From contig NC_058143.1 of NCBI RefSeq assembly GCF_011075055.1, positions 15,760,930-15,824,929 of the forward strand: a stretch of 64,000 bases of DNA. Direction: 5' to 3'. This DNA is from Mangifera indica (taxonomy: Eukaryota; Streptophyta; Magnoliopsida; Sapindales; Anacardiaceae). Shown here piece by piece: positions 37,767-50,264 of the stretch. Position 1 is the first letter of the stretch. Every line of letters begins with the position of its first letter. The position numbers and the translations under genes were made by a program. The notes under the pieces were generated by a model that saw only the letters and a list, made by a program, of their open reading frames with translations, had not been told where the DNA came from and ran no database searches.

Positions 37767-38438
37767 GGCCAAAGGACAGTTTCCCACCCAGGGTTTAATG
37801 AAAACTTTCGAAAACTCGAATATCCACCTATTTACTATTATAAATAAGGGTAAAATTGTTATTTTATAAAAATAAAAAATAATGTATTTTTCCCTAAGTT
37901 TATAAATCTGTTTCCTCCTATGAAGGTTTGAAAAATCATCTTTTTCCCCTAGAGTTTTGAAACTATCACTAGAGACAGTAGAGTTTGTCGTCTCTGATTG
38001 CACTCTCTCATCCTTCCAATTTATCTCTTTCTCTTAATCTAAAACCCTAAATCTCGGTAAGAGATCATTGACGTTAGATGTTGCTTCTAGACAATCCATT
38101 GCGTGACAGATCTTCGACGACGTCGCTTCCAATTGTCATCTTCATAGCCTTTTCATGACCGCGTCTTCATCATGGAGGTTAGAGGGAGCGCTGATAAACA
38201 GAAGGTTAGTAAGAGAATATCATCGGAGAAAGAATGAAACCCTAGGGGGGAATGATAATTTTTCAAATCTTGAGTGAGAGAAAAATGTGATAGTATTTTA
38301 TTTTTTAAATATTTTTAGTTAAATGAAAATTTTATCCCTATTTATAACAGTAAATAGGTAGGTATTTAGGTTTTTAAAAGTTAATAGATGAAAATTGTCC
38401 TTTCATTAAACCTTGGGTGGGAAATTGTCCTTTGGCCC
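37767..38438. mobile_element. MULE-like non-autonomous element A (672 bp)
   Basis: Flanked by a perfect 9-bp direct repeat TTTTTAATA (37758-37766 and 38439-38447). Ends are inverted repeats: GGCCAAAGGACAGTTTCCCA on the left and the reverse complement of CTTTGGCCC on the right, extending with interruptions for about 90 bp and including CACCCA-GGTTTAATGAAA. The interior is less AT-rich (about 37980-38230, with TCTTCGACGACGTCGC) and could be captured host sequence. No transposase frame. It sits about 400 bp upstream of the AGD14 start. Confidence 0.8.
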
Positions 38439-38760
38439 TTTTTAATATCATGGTTAATTTTTTTTTTTTTTAAAGATCTATTTATACATAACTATAAGGG
38501 CATTATCACTCAAAATCCCCATAAAATCATATTGAATCGTTTACAAAGAGATTTAAATTTGTACTTTTTTATATATAAAATCTCTTCTTTTGTCATTTAA
38601 ATTATTTTTTTGAAATTGATAATGTTTAGTTTGTTTATAACATTAGTTTGGTTTATAAGAAGAATAAGAGTAATTATTGTTAAAACGAATGAATGTATTA
38701 TATATGATTTAGGTTTAATGTCAAATACTTTAATATAATATAATAAACTATTATAATTAA

Positions 38761-39450
38761 GGCCAAAAAACTTATTCTCACCCAAGGTCTAGTAAAAACT
38801 AAAAATCTTATGTCAATTTTTAAAAATTCAAACTTATACTTATCACCAAATTTTTATTAGAATTTTTTGTCAGGGTAAAATTTTTATTTTACCAAAAAGG
38901 TTAAAAAATTATAATTTTATTCATTTCCCCTTCTAAGTTTTGAAAAATCATAATTTTACTCCAACTTAAAACTTTTCCAGTTTTAAAAAATGATTTTTTC
39001 TTCCTAAATCTTTAGGGTTTCAATCTTCCATCTCTAGCCACCATATCCAACGACGAGAATAGTCAAACATGAGAGGAAGAGACAACAACCATCTCTCAAC
39101 AAAGGAGATTTGTCTTCTCTTTCTCTTATGTTTGATTGTTTCTATCATTGGATGTGGTGGCGAGAGATGAAAGATCATAACTCTAGGGATTCAGGGGGGA
39201 AAAAGACATTTTTTAAATTATAAAAATTTTCGGTTAAAATGAAATTATTACTTTTTAAAAGTTAAGAAAGGGGAAAAATAAGAAAAAGTTACAAGTTTTT
39301 AACCTGTTTGGTGAAATAATATTTTTACTATCGTTTCTAATAAAAAATTCTAATAGAAATTAATATAATAAGTAGAAGTTTAAATTTTTAAAAGTTAACA
39401 AATAAGAGTTGCAGTTTCCTTAAATCTTGGGTGGGAAGAGTGAAGAATGA
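38761..39450. mobile_element. Degenerate MULE-like element B of the same family
   Basis: The left end (GGCCAAAAAACTTATTCTCA) and the inverted right end around 39410-39450 (TTGGGTGGGAAG) match the ends of element A and of the element at 62287, with the same interior order (TTTTGTCAGGGTAAAATT on the left, a GC-richer centre). No clean target duplication could be defined, so it is older or the borders are eroded. Confidence 0.55.
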
Positions 39451-40283
39451 GTGGCTATACTCCATAGAAAAAGGGGGTGTATATAAAAGTTTGATAGACA
39501 AAGATGAAATTGAACAAGAAAATTGCATCGTTGCTAATTAAAATACAATTTTAGAATGTGATCATATATTTGCATAGGAATTATGGTATAAATAAAATTA
39601 TATTTATAAATGAATAAATTTATTTATACAAAATAAAATGATAATTTGTAATTAAATATTTTTTTATTTTAAAATATTATAATCATATATTATTATCTTA
39701 ATTTTTATATATACATATATATTTATATAATTTATATATACGTGTAATATTCCTCTGTAAATCATAGAGTAAATGTATGTCTTTTCTAATTCATGCACAA
39801 CAGTAAACTGATTTCCATGGACATTGCATTACTGGCGTACACAGGTTAATTGTACAGGCTACAGTCATCTAATCAATACGGGTAAGATTGTTAAAAAAAA
39901 AAAAAAAGGTGGGTGGGTTTCATATCCATCAAAGTTTCAATTTTTGTGTTTAGATGAAATTAAATTAAATTAAATTTGGATTAACAGGCCTGTATTAATC
40001 TAAATTTAAAATAAATTAAAGAGTTCCGAATAAATTTAAATATAGAGATGTTTGCTTTTTTTTTTTTTATGTTTTTTCTTTGGAAAATGAAATAAAATTT
40101 TACAAACAACATGTACTAAATATTTTCTACTACTTTCTTTTTACCGTCAGATTTAAGTACCAAACCTCATCCAACGGCCAAAATCAAACAATACCAACTC
40201 TTGAACTGCTTTTCCCCTTGCTAGAACTCGCCGCTTCACCAAATTTGCCACCCTTATCTCTCTATTTCTGCTGCACTAAATCA
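39451..40283. other. AT-rich region upstream of GrpE gene
   Basis: No gene recognised. It contains an A-run near 39890 and short AT-rich tracts. The 5' UTR and promoter of the GrpE gene should be at its right end, but no convincing TATA box was seen. Confidence 0.5.
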
Positions 40284-43200
40284 ATGGCAACCATCATTAA
40301 AACGCCGCCGTTTCACGCTCCTCCGACACTTTTACCTTCCCCTTCCGCAAAATCCACAAAAGCGTTTTGCCTTTCCTTCAGACAACAACATAGAAGCACC
40401 ACTGCTACCACTAGAGTCTTTTCTCGGACTGCTCATCTCTGTTTCTCTGCTATTCCCTCTCTCCGATTAGTAAAGTTCGCCCCCTTAGCTTCAAGTGGTG
40501 AAACCGAAACCACCCAGACCGAGGAGGAGATTGAAGAGCCTGAAGTCGTGGTATTTTTTTTTTTTAGTACTGATTTTTATTTTTCGTTTAGTATTTAAAA
40601 TTAAAAGCTTTATCTATAGAGCATTTCTAATTATTTTTCATTTTTGTTTAGGGAATATTGAAATATTTAACTGAGAAACTACATTAAAAAAATTACAACA
40701 TTAAAGCAACAAAAATACTAGAAGTTGACAAATAATCTAAACTAAAAGAAGGGGAGCGGAGGATATAGAATTTTGCATCGTTGGACTGTCATCCATTATT
40801 ATGTGAATTGATATATTTTTTTGAACATATGAAAAATGAACCCCACCTTACTAAAAAAAATTTAAATGTTTTATTTATTATATTGTTTATTGAATTAGCT
40901 TTTTTTTTTTTTTTTTTTTTTTAAGGTTTTGCTTATGCAGTTGAATAAATTATGGAAATATTGTTTAGCCTGTCCTAGAATGATTACTAGCTATGCCCCT
41001 GGTTGTAATTTATGAGAATGGCAAGATAGACTTAAGGGGTGTATGTCTGTAGCTTTGTGTACAAACTCTAACTGCATAAAGAGGTGGGAGGAAAAGTAAA
41101 TGTAAAAATTAATATGTAGCTTTTGATGCTTTTGAGGAGTTACTCTGGATGTAATTTGGGGAGTAGTTGATTTGAAGACGGTTTTGGTTTGGGAAGAATT
41201 TCTCATCAGATAATATGAAGTAAGAGATTAATGAGTAAGAATGGATTGAGAATCTACAGGTTTAGTCAAGTTAGAATTAAACTTGTATTAAGGCTCCTTA
41301 AGTAAAGCTATACGTTCTAATTGCAAAAGTTGGTATCTCAAAGGAGAGTGGCCATGAGTTTAAACAAGAGAGGTAATCCTGTTGTCTGAAATGGAAATAT
41401 TTGGCAAAACATTTGATGAGAGGCATTTGGAAGTATAAATTGATTGGGATGGGGTTAGGCTTGGTCACATCCATCCTTGGTGAAAAATCTTTAGGTAGGC
41501 ATTCTGGTGAAGATATGGTGACCAGCTTTTGCAACTCTAGAGTTTGGGATATTGAAACTCTTAAGGTTGGATGAAGTTACCATTGTTCTTTGCCATCAAT
41601 GTTTTAGATGCTGTAAAATTACTTTGTTATCCTTGTGGTGGTGCTTGTTATGAATATAATGTAAGTTAGTAGTTGAGTGGATGACTAATTAGGCCTCTAT
41701 GAAACTCAAAATGAAGCTGAAATTCTACAAATGTAGTACTTGTGCTAGATTTAGTTAATTTTAGCAAAGAAAAGACAGGAAATGTCATTAATAGCACAGG
41801 GATTATACTTAGGAGTATGGGGCAAAAGCATCAGTCATTATCAATTTCAGTAGCATTCTTCCATCTAGAGCTTGATATGGAAACTGTATGAAATTTCGGT
41901 AGTTTTTGGAAATTTAATTTACTTGAATTGAACCCATACACAATCCATAGCATACTCCCAGCCCATACAATATAATGTATCAAGCCTTGCCTAATTTTAG
42001 TATCAGGTTGTAATTGATGCACCTGACTTGGGCATGTTACAAATCATAAGCATATAAAGCCCATCCCAGAAGAAAACTTTAAATTATTAGCTTAATACTA
42101 GTTTTAAGTTTCATATAAGTCCTGTCTAGAGTAATATTATTGGGTTGAGGTGTTTAAACATGGCCATACATTGGCTAGGTTTGGCGAATTTATAGAATAT
42201 CTGTCATTATGATATTGAATTGGTCATCCCATTTGTTAGAAAGTGCAAATCATCCTATCCACACAAATATTCTGGACCATGGTTAAATGATTAATTTTCA
42301 AACTGGGGAGGTTTATCAAATTATACTTAATATCATATTGGGAGTGGAATTTTCATATAATGGATTCCTGTCATAATTATGTTATTTGGTTGGTTCTCCC
42401 ACTTATACAATGTGCTAATATTTCTATCCAGGCAAAAACGAGAAAAAAGGTGCTCAATATAGCTAGCTCATTATATACTCACTTTAATTTCTAGTGATAC
42501 ACACTGCATAAGCATAACCATGATGTACTAGATTTCATAAGTTCTACATGTATCAAGTGTATGTATTCTATACCATGATTACATGATTGATTGTCAAACT
42601 AGAGATTTCTCAATTTTTACATTATAACACAGATGGAGACTTGAATTTTCTATTATTTTAAATTACATTGCTTTATATAGATTTTACTGCATATGTGAAT
42701 TTCCTGTTATTTCTTAAATACTTTTTACTTTATGTAGGTTTTTTCTGCATAATTTAAGAATATTAAAATTTAAATTGAATCATAAACTGTAAAGGAAATT
42801 TTCAAGATCCCATTGGTGGCCTAAATATACTGGTTAACTGTTGAATTCTGCTTGAGGTTTTTTGAATTTTGCATCTTGTGTAGTATTCAAGTATTTTGTT
42901 TTACACACCATATTTTCTGGGAAATGCATATTTGCATTTTTCTATTAAACATAACAAGGAGAAATTTTCTACTCTTGAGCACTGGTTTAATCTGAGGGAT
43001 TGGTAAGCTTTGAGAAAATTTCCACTTTCAGTAGAAGTTGCGCATGTGCACACACACACATATATATTTTCTGTGGAAGAAAGGATTTACTGAAATGGTC
43101 AAGAAAAAAATTATTTTTATATTTCACTACCCTCTTGTGATGTGGAGAGAAATCTAACAATGAAGAAAGATGAGCAACTATTTATTTTCACCGAAGCAGG

Positions 43201-45429
43201 AGCTATTGAGCTGAAAAAATGTGGATAACCATAGAATGGGATAAGAGAATGCTCTTATGTCTGTTCATTTCAAATCTTAAGCGCATTCCTTGTAAATTAA
43301 ATGTAGTCACTTGGGTTAAAAGGAGTTTACTGTTTGAAATCATGTTTTGCTATCAGCTGGCTAACTAAGTGACTGTGAATCATGAATTTAAGATCCAGAT
43401 AAATTTTGCTGGGTATTACTTATTTCACAATAAGAGTTTAGCATCGTGGATTTTTTTTTCCCCCTAAATAGAGCAAATAATAATCATAATAGAGTGGATG
43501 CATAACATGTTCTAAAAGGGTAAAGATTGCTTTATTTATCAATTGTTGGGTTGAGGGGTGAAGAGGGGCTTTTGGAGACAGTATATGTTGGGATGTTTTG
43601 AAGTTGATCTCGATTGTGCATTGTTTTGATACTGATGGATGCCTGCTAAATATGTGGCTTAAATATGACACTTGAAAGCATTGGCAGATCATCCTGCACC
43701 TGTAAATATTCTGTTTTGTAATGCCTGGCTTGGCTAATCCATTTTAACACTTGATCTGTTTCTAGTTACAAATAATTATTTATGCCTTTACCCAAAATAT
43801 TTCTCTGTTAATTTTTTGAACTTTAATTTGATACATTTTATATAGATTTATTTGTAAAATTTCTCTATTCCAAGATTCTAATAGATTTATGTAACAGGAT
43901 TCTTCAGATGGTTCTGTTGGTGTTGAAGATGCTACTGGTGTTGATGACACTACTGTTGCAGAGGAAACACATACATCAGTCATTAATGAGTTGCTCCAAT
44001 CATATAAAGAAGCACTGACCAATAATGATGATTCTAGAGTTGCTGAGATAGAAGATTACTTAAAATCCATTGATGGTGAGAAAGTCAATCTTGAGAGCAA
44101 AGTGGCTCAGTTGTCTGAAGAATTGTCTGTAGAGAAGGATCGTATTCTTAGGATAAGTGCAGACTTTGACAATTTTCGGAAGAGGACAGAGAGGGAACGC
44201 TCATCCCTCGTATCAAATGCTCAAGGGGAAGTTGTTGAGAGATTGTTACTAGTTTTGGATAATTTTGAGAGGGCTAAAACCCAAATTAAAGTGGAAACGG
44301 AGGGAGAGGAAAAGATAAACAACAGCTATCAGAGCATATACAAGCAGCTGGTTGAAATTCTTGGCTCATTTGGTGTTGCTCCTGTGGAGACAATTGGAAA
44401 GCCCTTTGATCCATTGGTGAGTCACCTTTCTCTATTATATTATTCAAGCATAATAGGCTTACTTTCTTGCTCAAACAGGAATTAAAATTGCTTTGTGTTA
44501 TCTCATTTAGAATTTTCTTTGGTGTGTTTCGAAGAGAAAAAAGAATATAAAATAGATTTAGACTAAGAATGCTACTCTTTTCTTTGCTCCCCTTTGATGT
44601 GTAAGTCATTTCTGTACATTCTATTCACTAGCATTAGTTATAGAAGAAGCAGATAGGCAAGTTTTTTTTTGGTTTTACCGAGGGTATAGCACATGCTCTA
44701 ATCTCCCCACAATTGACCATAAATTATTGGAAACTACAGATCTAGAATCTGTCTGAGTCTTATGGTATATACTGATGCACTTAGTGTGACTTGTTGATCA
44801 ATGAGCCTGATGAAATAGGCCCATCATTACAACAAATTACTAGAAGGATTGCTTTACAACTTAAACAACAAGTTGGCTCGAAATTCAGTCGAGTACTTGA
44901 AGTTTTTCATACGCTTTTAAGCCAAGCCTAGTCTTGATTGATATGAGCCAACTCGGTGAGTTTACTGTAAGTAATGATGTAAATTATCCAAACTTCATTC
45001 TGTGATTGTGAAGTGAATTTTTTAAAAATGAAATATTTAAAGTGGTGGTCCGGGTATGACCTAGCAAATCTTAATGAAAGATTCATTCTTTGTCATATGT
45101 TGCCTTGAGTATGTGATTATTAAAGTGCCTACTAAGTCATCTCTAAATTCTTGGATATTCAAAAGATGTAAATGATTTTCTAATAATTTTCATTGTTAAA
45201 GCTGCATGAAGCAATCATGCGTGAAGATTCCTCAGAATTTGAAGAAGGTATAATTATTGGAGAATTCCGCAAGGGTTTCAAACTTGGTGACAGGCTTTTA
45301 CGTCCATCAATGGTGAAAGTATCTGCTGGTCCAGGCCCTGCAAAGCTAGATGTAGAACCACCCGGAGGGGAGGATTCGAGTGAAATCACGGAAAACAACA
45401 CAGCAGAAGTTGAAGCAGAGTCATCTTAA
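40284..45429 (+). CDS. CGE1: Chloroplast GrpE nucleotide-exchange factor (337 aa)
   Basis: Co-chaperone that releases ADP from stromal Hsp70 (DnaK type). Exons: 40284-40550, 43898-44416, 45202-45429 (TAA), all phase 0. Exon 1 begins MATIIKTPPF and is Ser/Thr/Arg-rich with few acids until the acidic TQTEEEIEEPE stretch, typical of a plastid transit peptide followed by a linker. Exon 2 has the long coiled-coil helix (SVEKDRILRISADFDNFRKR, ERERSSLVSNAQGE, LLLVLDNFERAK). Exon 3 carries the C-terminal beta domain (LHEAIMRED, GEFRKGFKLGDRLLRPSMVKVS) that contacts Hsp70. An upstream extension of the frame to 40080 lacks support, so I chose this ATG by the transit peptide. The 3.3-kb first intron is unusually long. 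Symbol by resemblance to Arabidopsis CGE1; a CGE2 paralogue is possible. Confidence 0.9.
40551..43897 (+). other. Long first intron of the GrpE gene (3,347 bp)
   Basis: Bounded by GTG|GTATTT and TAACAG|GATTC. No coding exon or repeat element was recognised inside; it has a run of 22 T near 40901 and a (CA)/(TA) tract near 43050. Small antisense frames inside are treated as chance. Confidence 0.7.
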
Positions 45430-48400
45430 AGGAGAAATACACAAACCAATGTTCAGTTTTGTAAAAGCAGCTGTGGTTCAGTGTTTTCAGTTCAGTTTGT
45501 AGCATAAATTTCTTGGGGGATTTTAAGACATTCTTGCTTCTATGGTTTCTTTCTTCCATAGAGGAATCCCAAAAATGGCTTTAGAATATTAATGTAGGCA
45601 TTTATTGGAAGATATTTTTATTTATCATAAAGTGTTTTTTTTAATAATTTCGTAAGGGTGGATTTTTTTAAGGATAAAAATATTATTTTAATAATTTATT
45701 ATTTATATTATTTTATTATTATTATTGATGATATAACATATAATATAAAAGTAATTTATTATAAATATATTTTTATTTAATAATTTTTAAGATGAAAATA
45801 ATATTATTTTTAATTAATGTAATAGATGATATATAAAATATTTTAAAATGATTTTAAATATGGATATTTAAAAAAATATATTTTAATATTTTTTTAAGTT
45901 TTAATTAAGTATAATAGTTATTAAATTTTATTATATATAATAATAATTTGTATTTATTAATTTTTTAAATAATTTATTTATTAGTTGACTTTGACCCTCC
46001 ACATACATATATATATATATATATTTCTCTTTTGTATTTGTGATATAAACTCTATTGAAATATCTTCTTCAGAGATCAATAACATTAACGTGGATATAAG
46101 GATTTCGATCAACCAGTCAAACTATGTTATTTTCCCGTTTTCATTCCACATACATTCTCAAGCATTCTCATTATAATGGAAGCCAAAGTTATATAATTAA
46201 TTCTCCTATCAAAACAGATGTTTCATTAAGACAACCATTATCAATTAAAAGATGATCATTTATTCTTTTAATTAATTTGTAAATTATGGAATTGACATTA
46301 CTCTCTTACAAACGATCATTTCACCCTCTAATTCAATATTTATCGTGCATATATATGACAAATTACCAAAATATCCTTGAATGTATATATGGGTGATGCA
46401 CTTTTGTTAACATGAATCACATGATTAGTACACAATACGAGCATATGTCACATTAAATACAACAAATAAATATTATTATTACAATATCTCACTACCTATG
46501 AGTCTTTACATGTCACCTATGTAAAAAGGTAAAGAGTTTTCAAAATCCTTCACGCACTTACAAAATTGGAGATAATTATTATACGAAAAAACTCTTAATT
46601 GAACTCACAAGGCTTACCCTTAGAATGTGATAATTCAATGACAAGTTACGTAAGCAACAACTAGACATATAACCTATCCTCTAATGATATAAGAACACAA
46701 ATAGAAATCTTATCATTAAGAGACAATGGTAAAAACTCTACATAGAATAATATCACCATAACATCTATGCAATTGTTTTCTTATTCCGTGTCATGTCTAT
46801 AAGAGAAAATAATTGTTTCCTATCAAATTAAGTTTATATTATATATCAATGTAATTATCATATTATTAGCACGATTAGAATATGAATAAATCTCTAAAAC
46901 CATATTTTAATTAGAAATGTTTGCACACAATATATGCTTGTAACTCTATCTGCTCGTCTTGTAAACATGAGAGGTCTATCTAAAAGTAGAAGATCTGGCT
47001 TGAAAATAAAATATCAACAAATTAAGTTGTTTAAATTCAGTCGAACCCTTTATTAGAGATACATACAATATTCCTCTTTTGTATTTGCAATACAAACTCT
47101 ACTTTAATACCTACCTCAAAGATCAATAATATAATTGTAGACATAATTTTTAATTAACAGGTTAAACCACGTTAAAAAATTTCCTGTTTTTAATCTCCAT
47201 ACATTCGTTCAACTATTTTTATTATAGTTAATAACAAAGTTACATAGTTAATTATAACTGTAATTGTCATAAGCTCTCTTGCATGTTCAAGACTTAAAAT
47301 TGTGTATATCAATTAGTAAAAAAAATCACATCAACAAATACTAGAATGCACTAAAATTAGAAAATGCGTTTATTTCTCATCCATTTTTATTTTTTAGGCA
47401 TTGTCTAGTTGGAATCTAGGGATTAAAGTGCTACTTTTAGATCTTTGATGTACTAAAGGGATTTTTTGTGGTTCTTATGCAAAACTTAAAGGGTTAATCT
47501 GTAGTTTTGTGAAACAGCAGTTGAAACTCTTTGGTTGGTCCTGGTTCAGGATTCATGTCGAGTTACTTTACATGGACAAAATATTCCATGGGCAGATATC
47601 TTTAAAATTAAGGGCCAATGGAACATTTTTCACCTAACTTTTAACTTAATCTCAAAATCTACCTATACTAGTTTAAAAATCTAGATTCTTACTCATGAGC
47701 TGTTAATATGGATAATATCTATTAAGATAAGATTAAAATAACGAATTTATCCTTACTAAATAAAATGACAAAAATTCCCTTTAACATATATAATTAAAAT
47801 GAAATGACAAAAATTGCATCCAAGATTTGATATGCCCCATTTTCTCTAGGGTTTTAATTTTTTTGGCAACCTCTCCCTCTCTGACAACCGACAATCTCCA
47901 GTTGTCTCTCTCCCTTATTTCAGTCTCATCCTTATTGGAAAAAACAAAATTTCATCTAGACAAATTTGTGAATATGAAAAGTCTATATAAAAGTAAAAGA
48001 TATAGTTTAAAAACAAAACATCAACGAATTAGGTTGTTTAATTAAATCAAACCCTCCATTAGAGATAACTATAATATTCCTCTTTTGTAGTTGCAATATA
48101 CCTTCCTTAAAGATAAATAACATAATCATTAATATAGGTTTGAACTATATTAAAAATTTTCTGTTTTAATCACATGCATACTTTCAACTATTTTTATTAT
48201 AGTTAATAAAAGTTATTTAGCTAATTCTAATAGTTATTGTCATAAACTTTCTTATTCAAGACTTAAAATTGCGTACATTAATTAGTGACAAAAATCACAT
48301 TTACAGATACTATAACGCACTAGGATTAGAAAATGTGCTTATTTCTCATTCATTTTTATTTTGTAGGCATGGTCTAGTTGGAATCTAGGGATTAAAGTGC

Positions 48401-48670
48401 TACTTTTACATTTTGATGTACTAAAGGGACTTTTTCTGGCTCCTATACAAAACTTAAAGGATTAATATGTAATTTTGTGAAACAGGCTGTTTCAAACAGC
48501 AATTGAAGGCACTTCGGTTGGTTCAGCTCCAGGATTCATGTCAAGTTACTTTACATCGACACAATATTCCATGCAGCAGATATATTTAAAATTAATTAAT
48601 CGTTAGTGCACTGATTAAAAAAAATAAAAGTAACGCATGAGCAACGATGTGAGGGCACCATTTCTCCATC
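45430..48670. other. Repeat-rich spacer between GrpE and MATE gene 1
   Basis: The first kilobase is extremely AT-rich (45600-46030). From 46015 to 48594 it is built of diverged copies of one sequence (listed separately), with what looks like the left arm of a MULE-like element at 47611. No gene recognised. Confidence 0.6.
46961..48594. repeat. Direct repeats of about 650 bp upstream of MATE gene 1
   Basis: Copy A (46961-47610) and copy B (47968-48594) align along their whole length, with shared landmarks such as ATTCCTCTTTTGTA, GTCTAGTTGGAATCTAGGGA and ATATTCCATG. A third, shorter relative of their 5' half is at about 46015-46200. The 357 bp between A and B starts with AGGGCCAATGGAAC, resembling the MULE-family end in this window. 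No primer-binding site, TG..CA ends or coding sequence were seen, so a long-terminal-repeat origin is not supported. Confidence 0.6.
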
Positions 48671-48673
48671 TTT

Positions 48674-48681
48674 TTATATAG
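48674..48681 (+). promoter_or_regulatory. Putative TATA box of MATE gene 1
   Basis: TTATATAG about 70 bp before a possible 5' UTR splice donor (48747). It is the only well-placed TATA-like motif before a plausible leader. Tentative. Confidence 0.4.
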
Positions 48682-48746
48682 ATGGAGGACGTTTTACTTC
48701 TGCACTACGAATTAGAAAGTTTGTTCTCTGCTGCCAAGGAGTTCTT

Positions 48747-50228
48747 GTGAGTGTTCTTCCACCCTCTCTTTTTTCTTATGAATAGCTATACATTAAATTA
48801 CTTTCTTTTCTTTGGTCATATCTATTCATGAGTTGCCTGTATATATTTCTTTATTATTATTGTTTTTAAGAGATGGGCTTGAATTTCTCTTTTTAAGGTT
48901 CTTTTTTCTCGGCAAGAGGATTTATTAAATTGGGCATGAACTTATAACTTGGTATACTCCACATTGCTGATTTTCAGTACTCTAATTTTCTTAACTATAA
49001 TATTTTGGTTTCATGTGGGAGTTCTAAATATCTCCTAAAGTCTATTTCCATTTAGGTTCTCTCAAGAATGAGTTTTGAAAACAGTAAATAAATAATATTT
49101 GTAATGTAAATTGTCTTCTTGAAAGAATCGCATCATTTTCTAAACTATATATTTTTGGAAGAACTTGCTTGCATAAGCTTTATTTTATTGAGAGCAATAT
49201 AGACTTTGTGGCACAAGGGTCTTATTGAGCCATCCATTGAAAGGACTGCATATGTACCAATAATATGAACTTTGTAAGATTACCAACATCATTCTTTCTT
49301 CTATTATATATTGATTTCTCTCATATAAAATATTAATTTCATTGGTCTATCTTGTTCATCTGGAATATTGGTTGTTGTTGATTTTGGAAGTTGACAGGTG
49401 TTTGTGCTTGTATATGTTATTTTAAGCTTTCATGGAGATCTTGTTGAGATATATGCTTTTCAGGATTGTGGGAATCATAAACTTTACTTTAACTTTTATT
49501 CAACACCACACCACGTCTAATCATAAAATCTTTCCTTTTGCACATACATTCTGCCAATGCAACAATTATAATAGAAAGATCCCATGAAAATGACCTTTCT
49601 GAAGCAAAGTAATTGGCAATTGGATGTTGTCTTACTATCTACTCCTATGTAGTACGGAAATGGAAACAGAGAAACATGGAAACGCATTTTTAAAAAATAT
49701 AGGAAACGAAGATGTGGGGAAACTTATAAATATGAAAAATATAAGAGTTTTTTTATAAATACCAAATTTTTTATAACAAAAATACATAAAGTTGTATAAT
49801 ATAAAAATAAATAATAAAAAAAACATGAAGAGAAAGAATACTATAAAATAAAATTATAGAATCTATTGTAAATTGTTCTTGAACATGCACATATAGATAT
49901 TTAAGAAAAAAAGTAACAATACACACCTATATATATCAGGGAGGAAATGAATAGTACATCAAAGAGTTGAGAGGAGATGAATTCAATATGAAATTTAAAA
50001 ACATTTCAAGTTTGTTTCAAAATTTTTCAAAAATTTCAAAATAATCCGAAATGTTTTGTACAAGTTTCAGGGAGTTTCGGAAACAGAAATGTTTCCAAAA
50101 CGTGGAAACACACCCCCATTGTGAGTTTCTGTGCTACTTTGATCAACTCTGCTTAGTTTTGCATTTTTTGTTGACAAGGTGTAGTTTATAATTTTTTTTT
50201 TTTTTTTAATTTGTTCTTATGTTTGTAG
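48747..50228 (+). other. Possible 5' UTR intron of MATE gene 1
   Basis: TTCTT|GTGAGT at 48747 and a T-rich tract ending GTTTGTAG at 50228 would remove about 1.5 kb and place a short leader before the ATG at 50265. Inside, about 49651-50118 has inverted ends rich in GGAAACA (GGAAATGGAAACAGAG on the left, reverse-complement match at 50085-50118), perhaps a MITE. Transcript data would decide. Confidence 0.35.
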
Positions 50229-50264
50229 TGATTGCTGAAGAAGGTCTCAATTCTGGCTGTGGAG

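Noticed and set aside
40080..40283. N-terminal extension of the GrpE protein
   Set aside because: The upstream part of the frame is AT-rich and hydrophobic, unlike GrpE homologues; the ATG at 40284 gives a normal transit peptide.
46961..48594. Pair of LTRs with a small retrotransposon between
   Set aside because: Only about 357 bp lies between the copies; no TG..CA ends, primer-binding site or polyprotein.
48840..50228. Extra coding exons upstream of MATE gene 1
   Set aside because: No frame with MATE or other family features; the ATG at 50265 already gives the usual short N-terminus.
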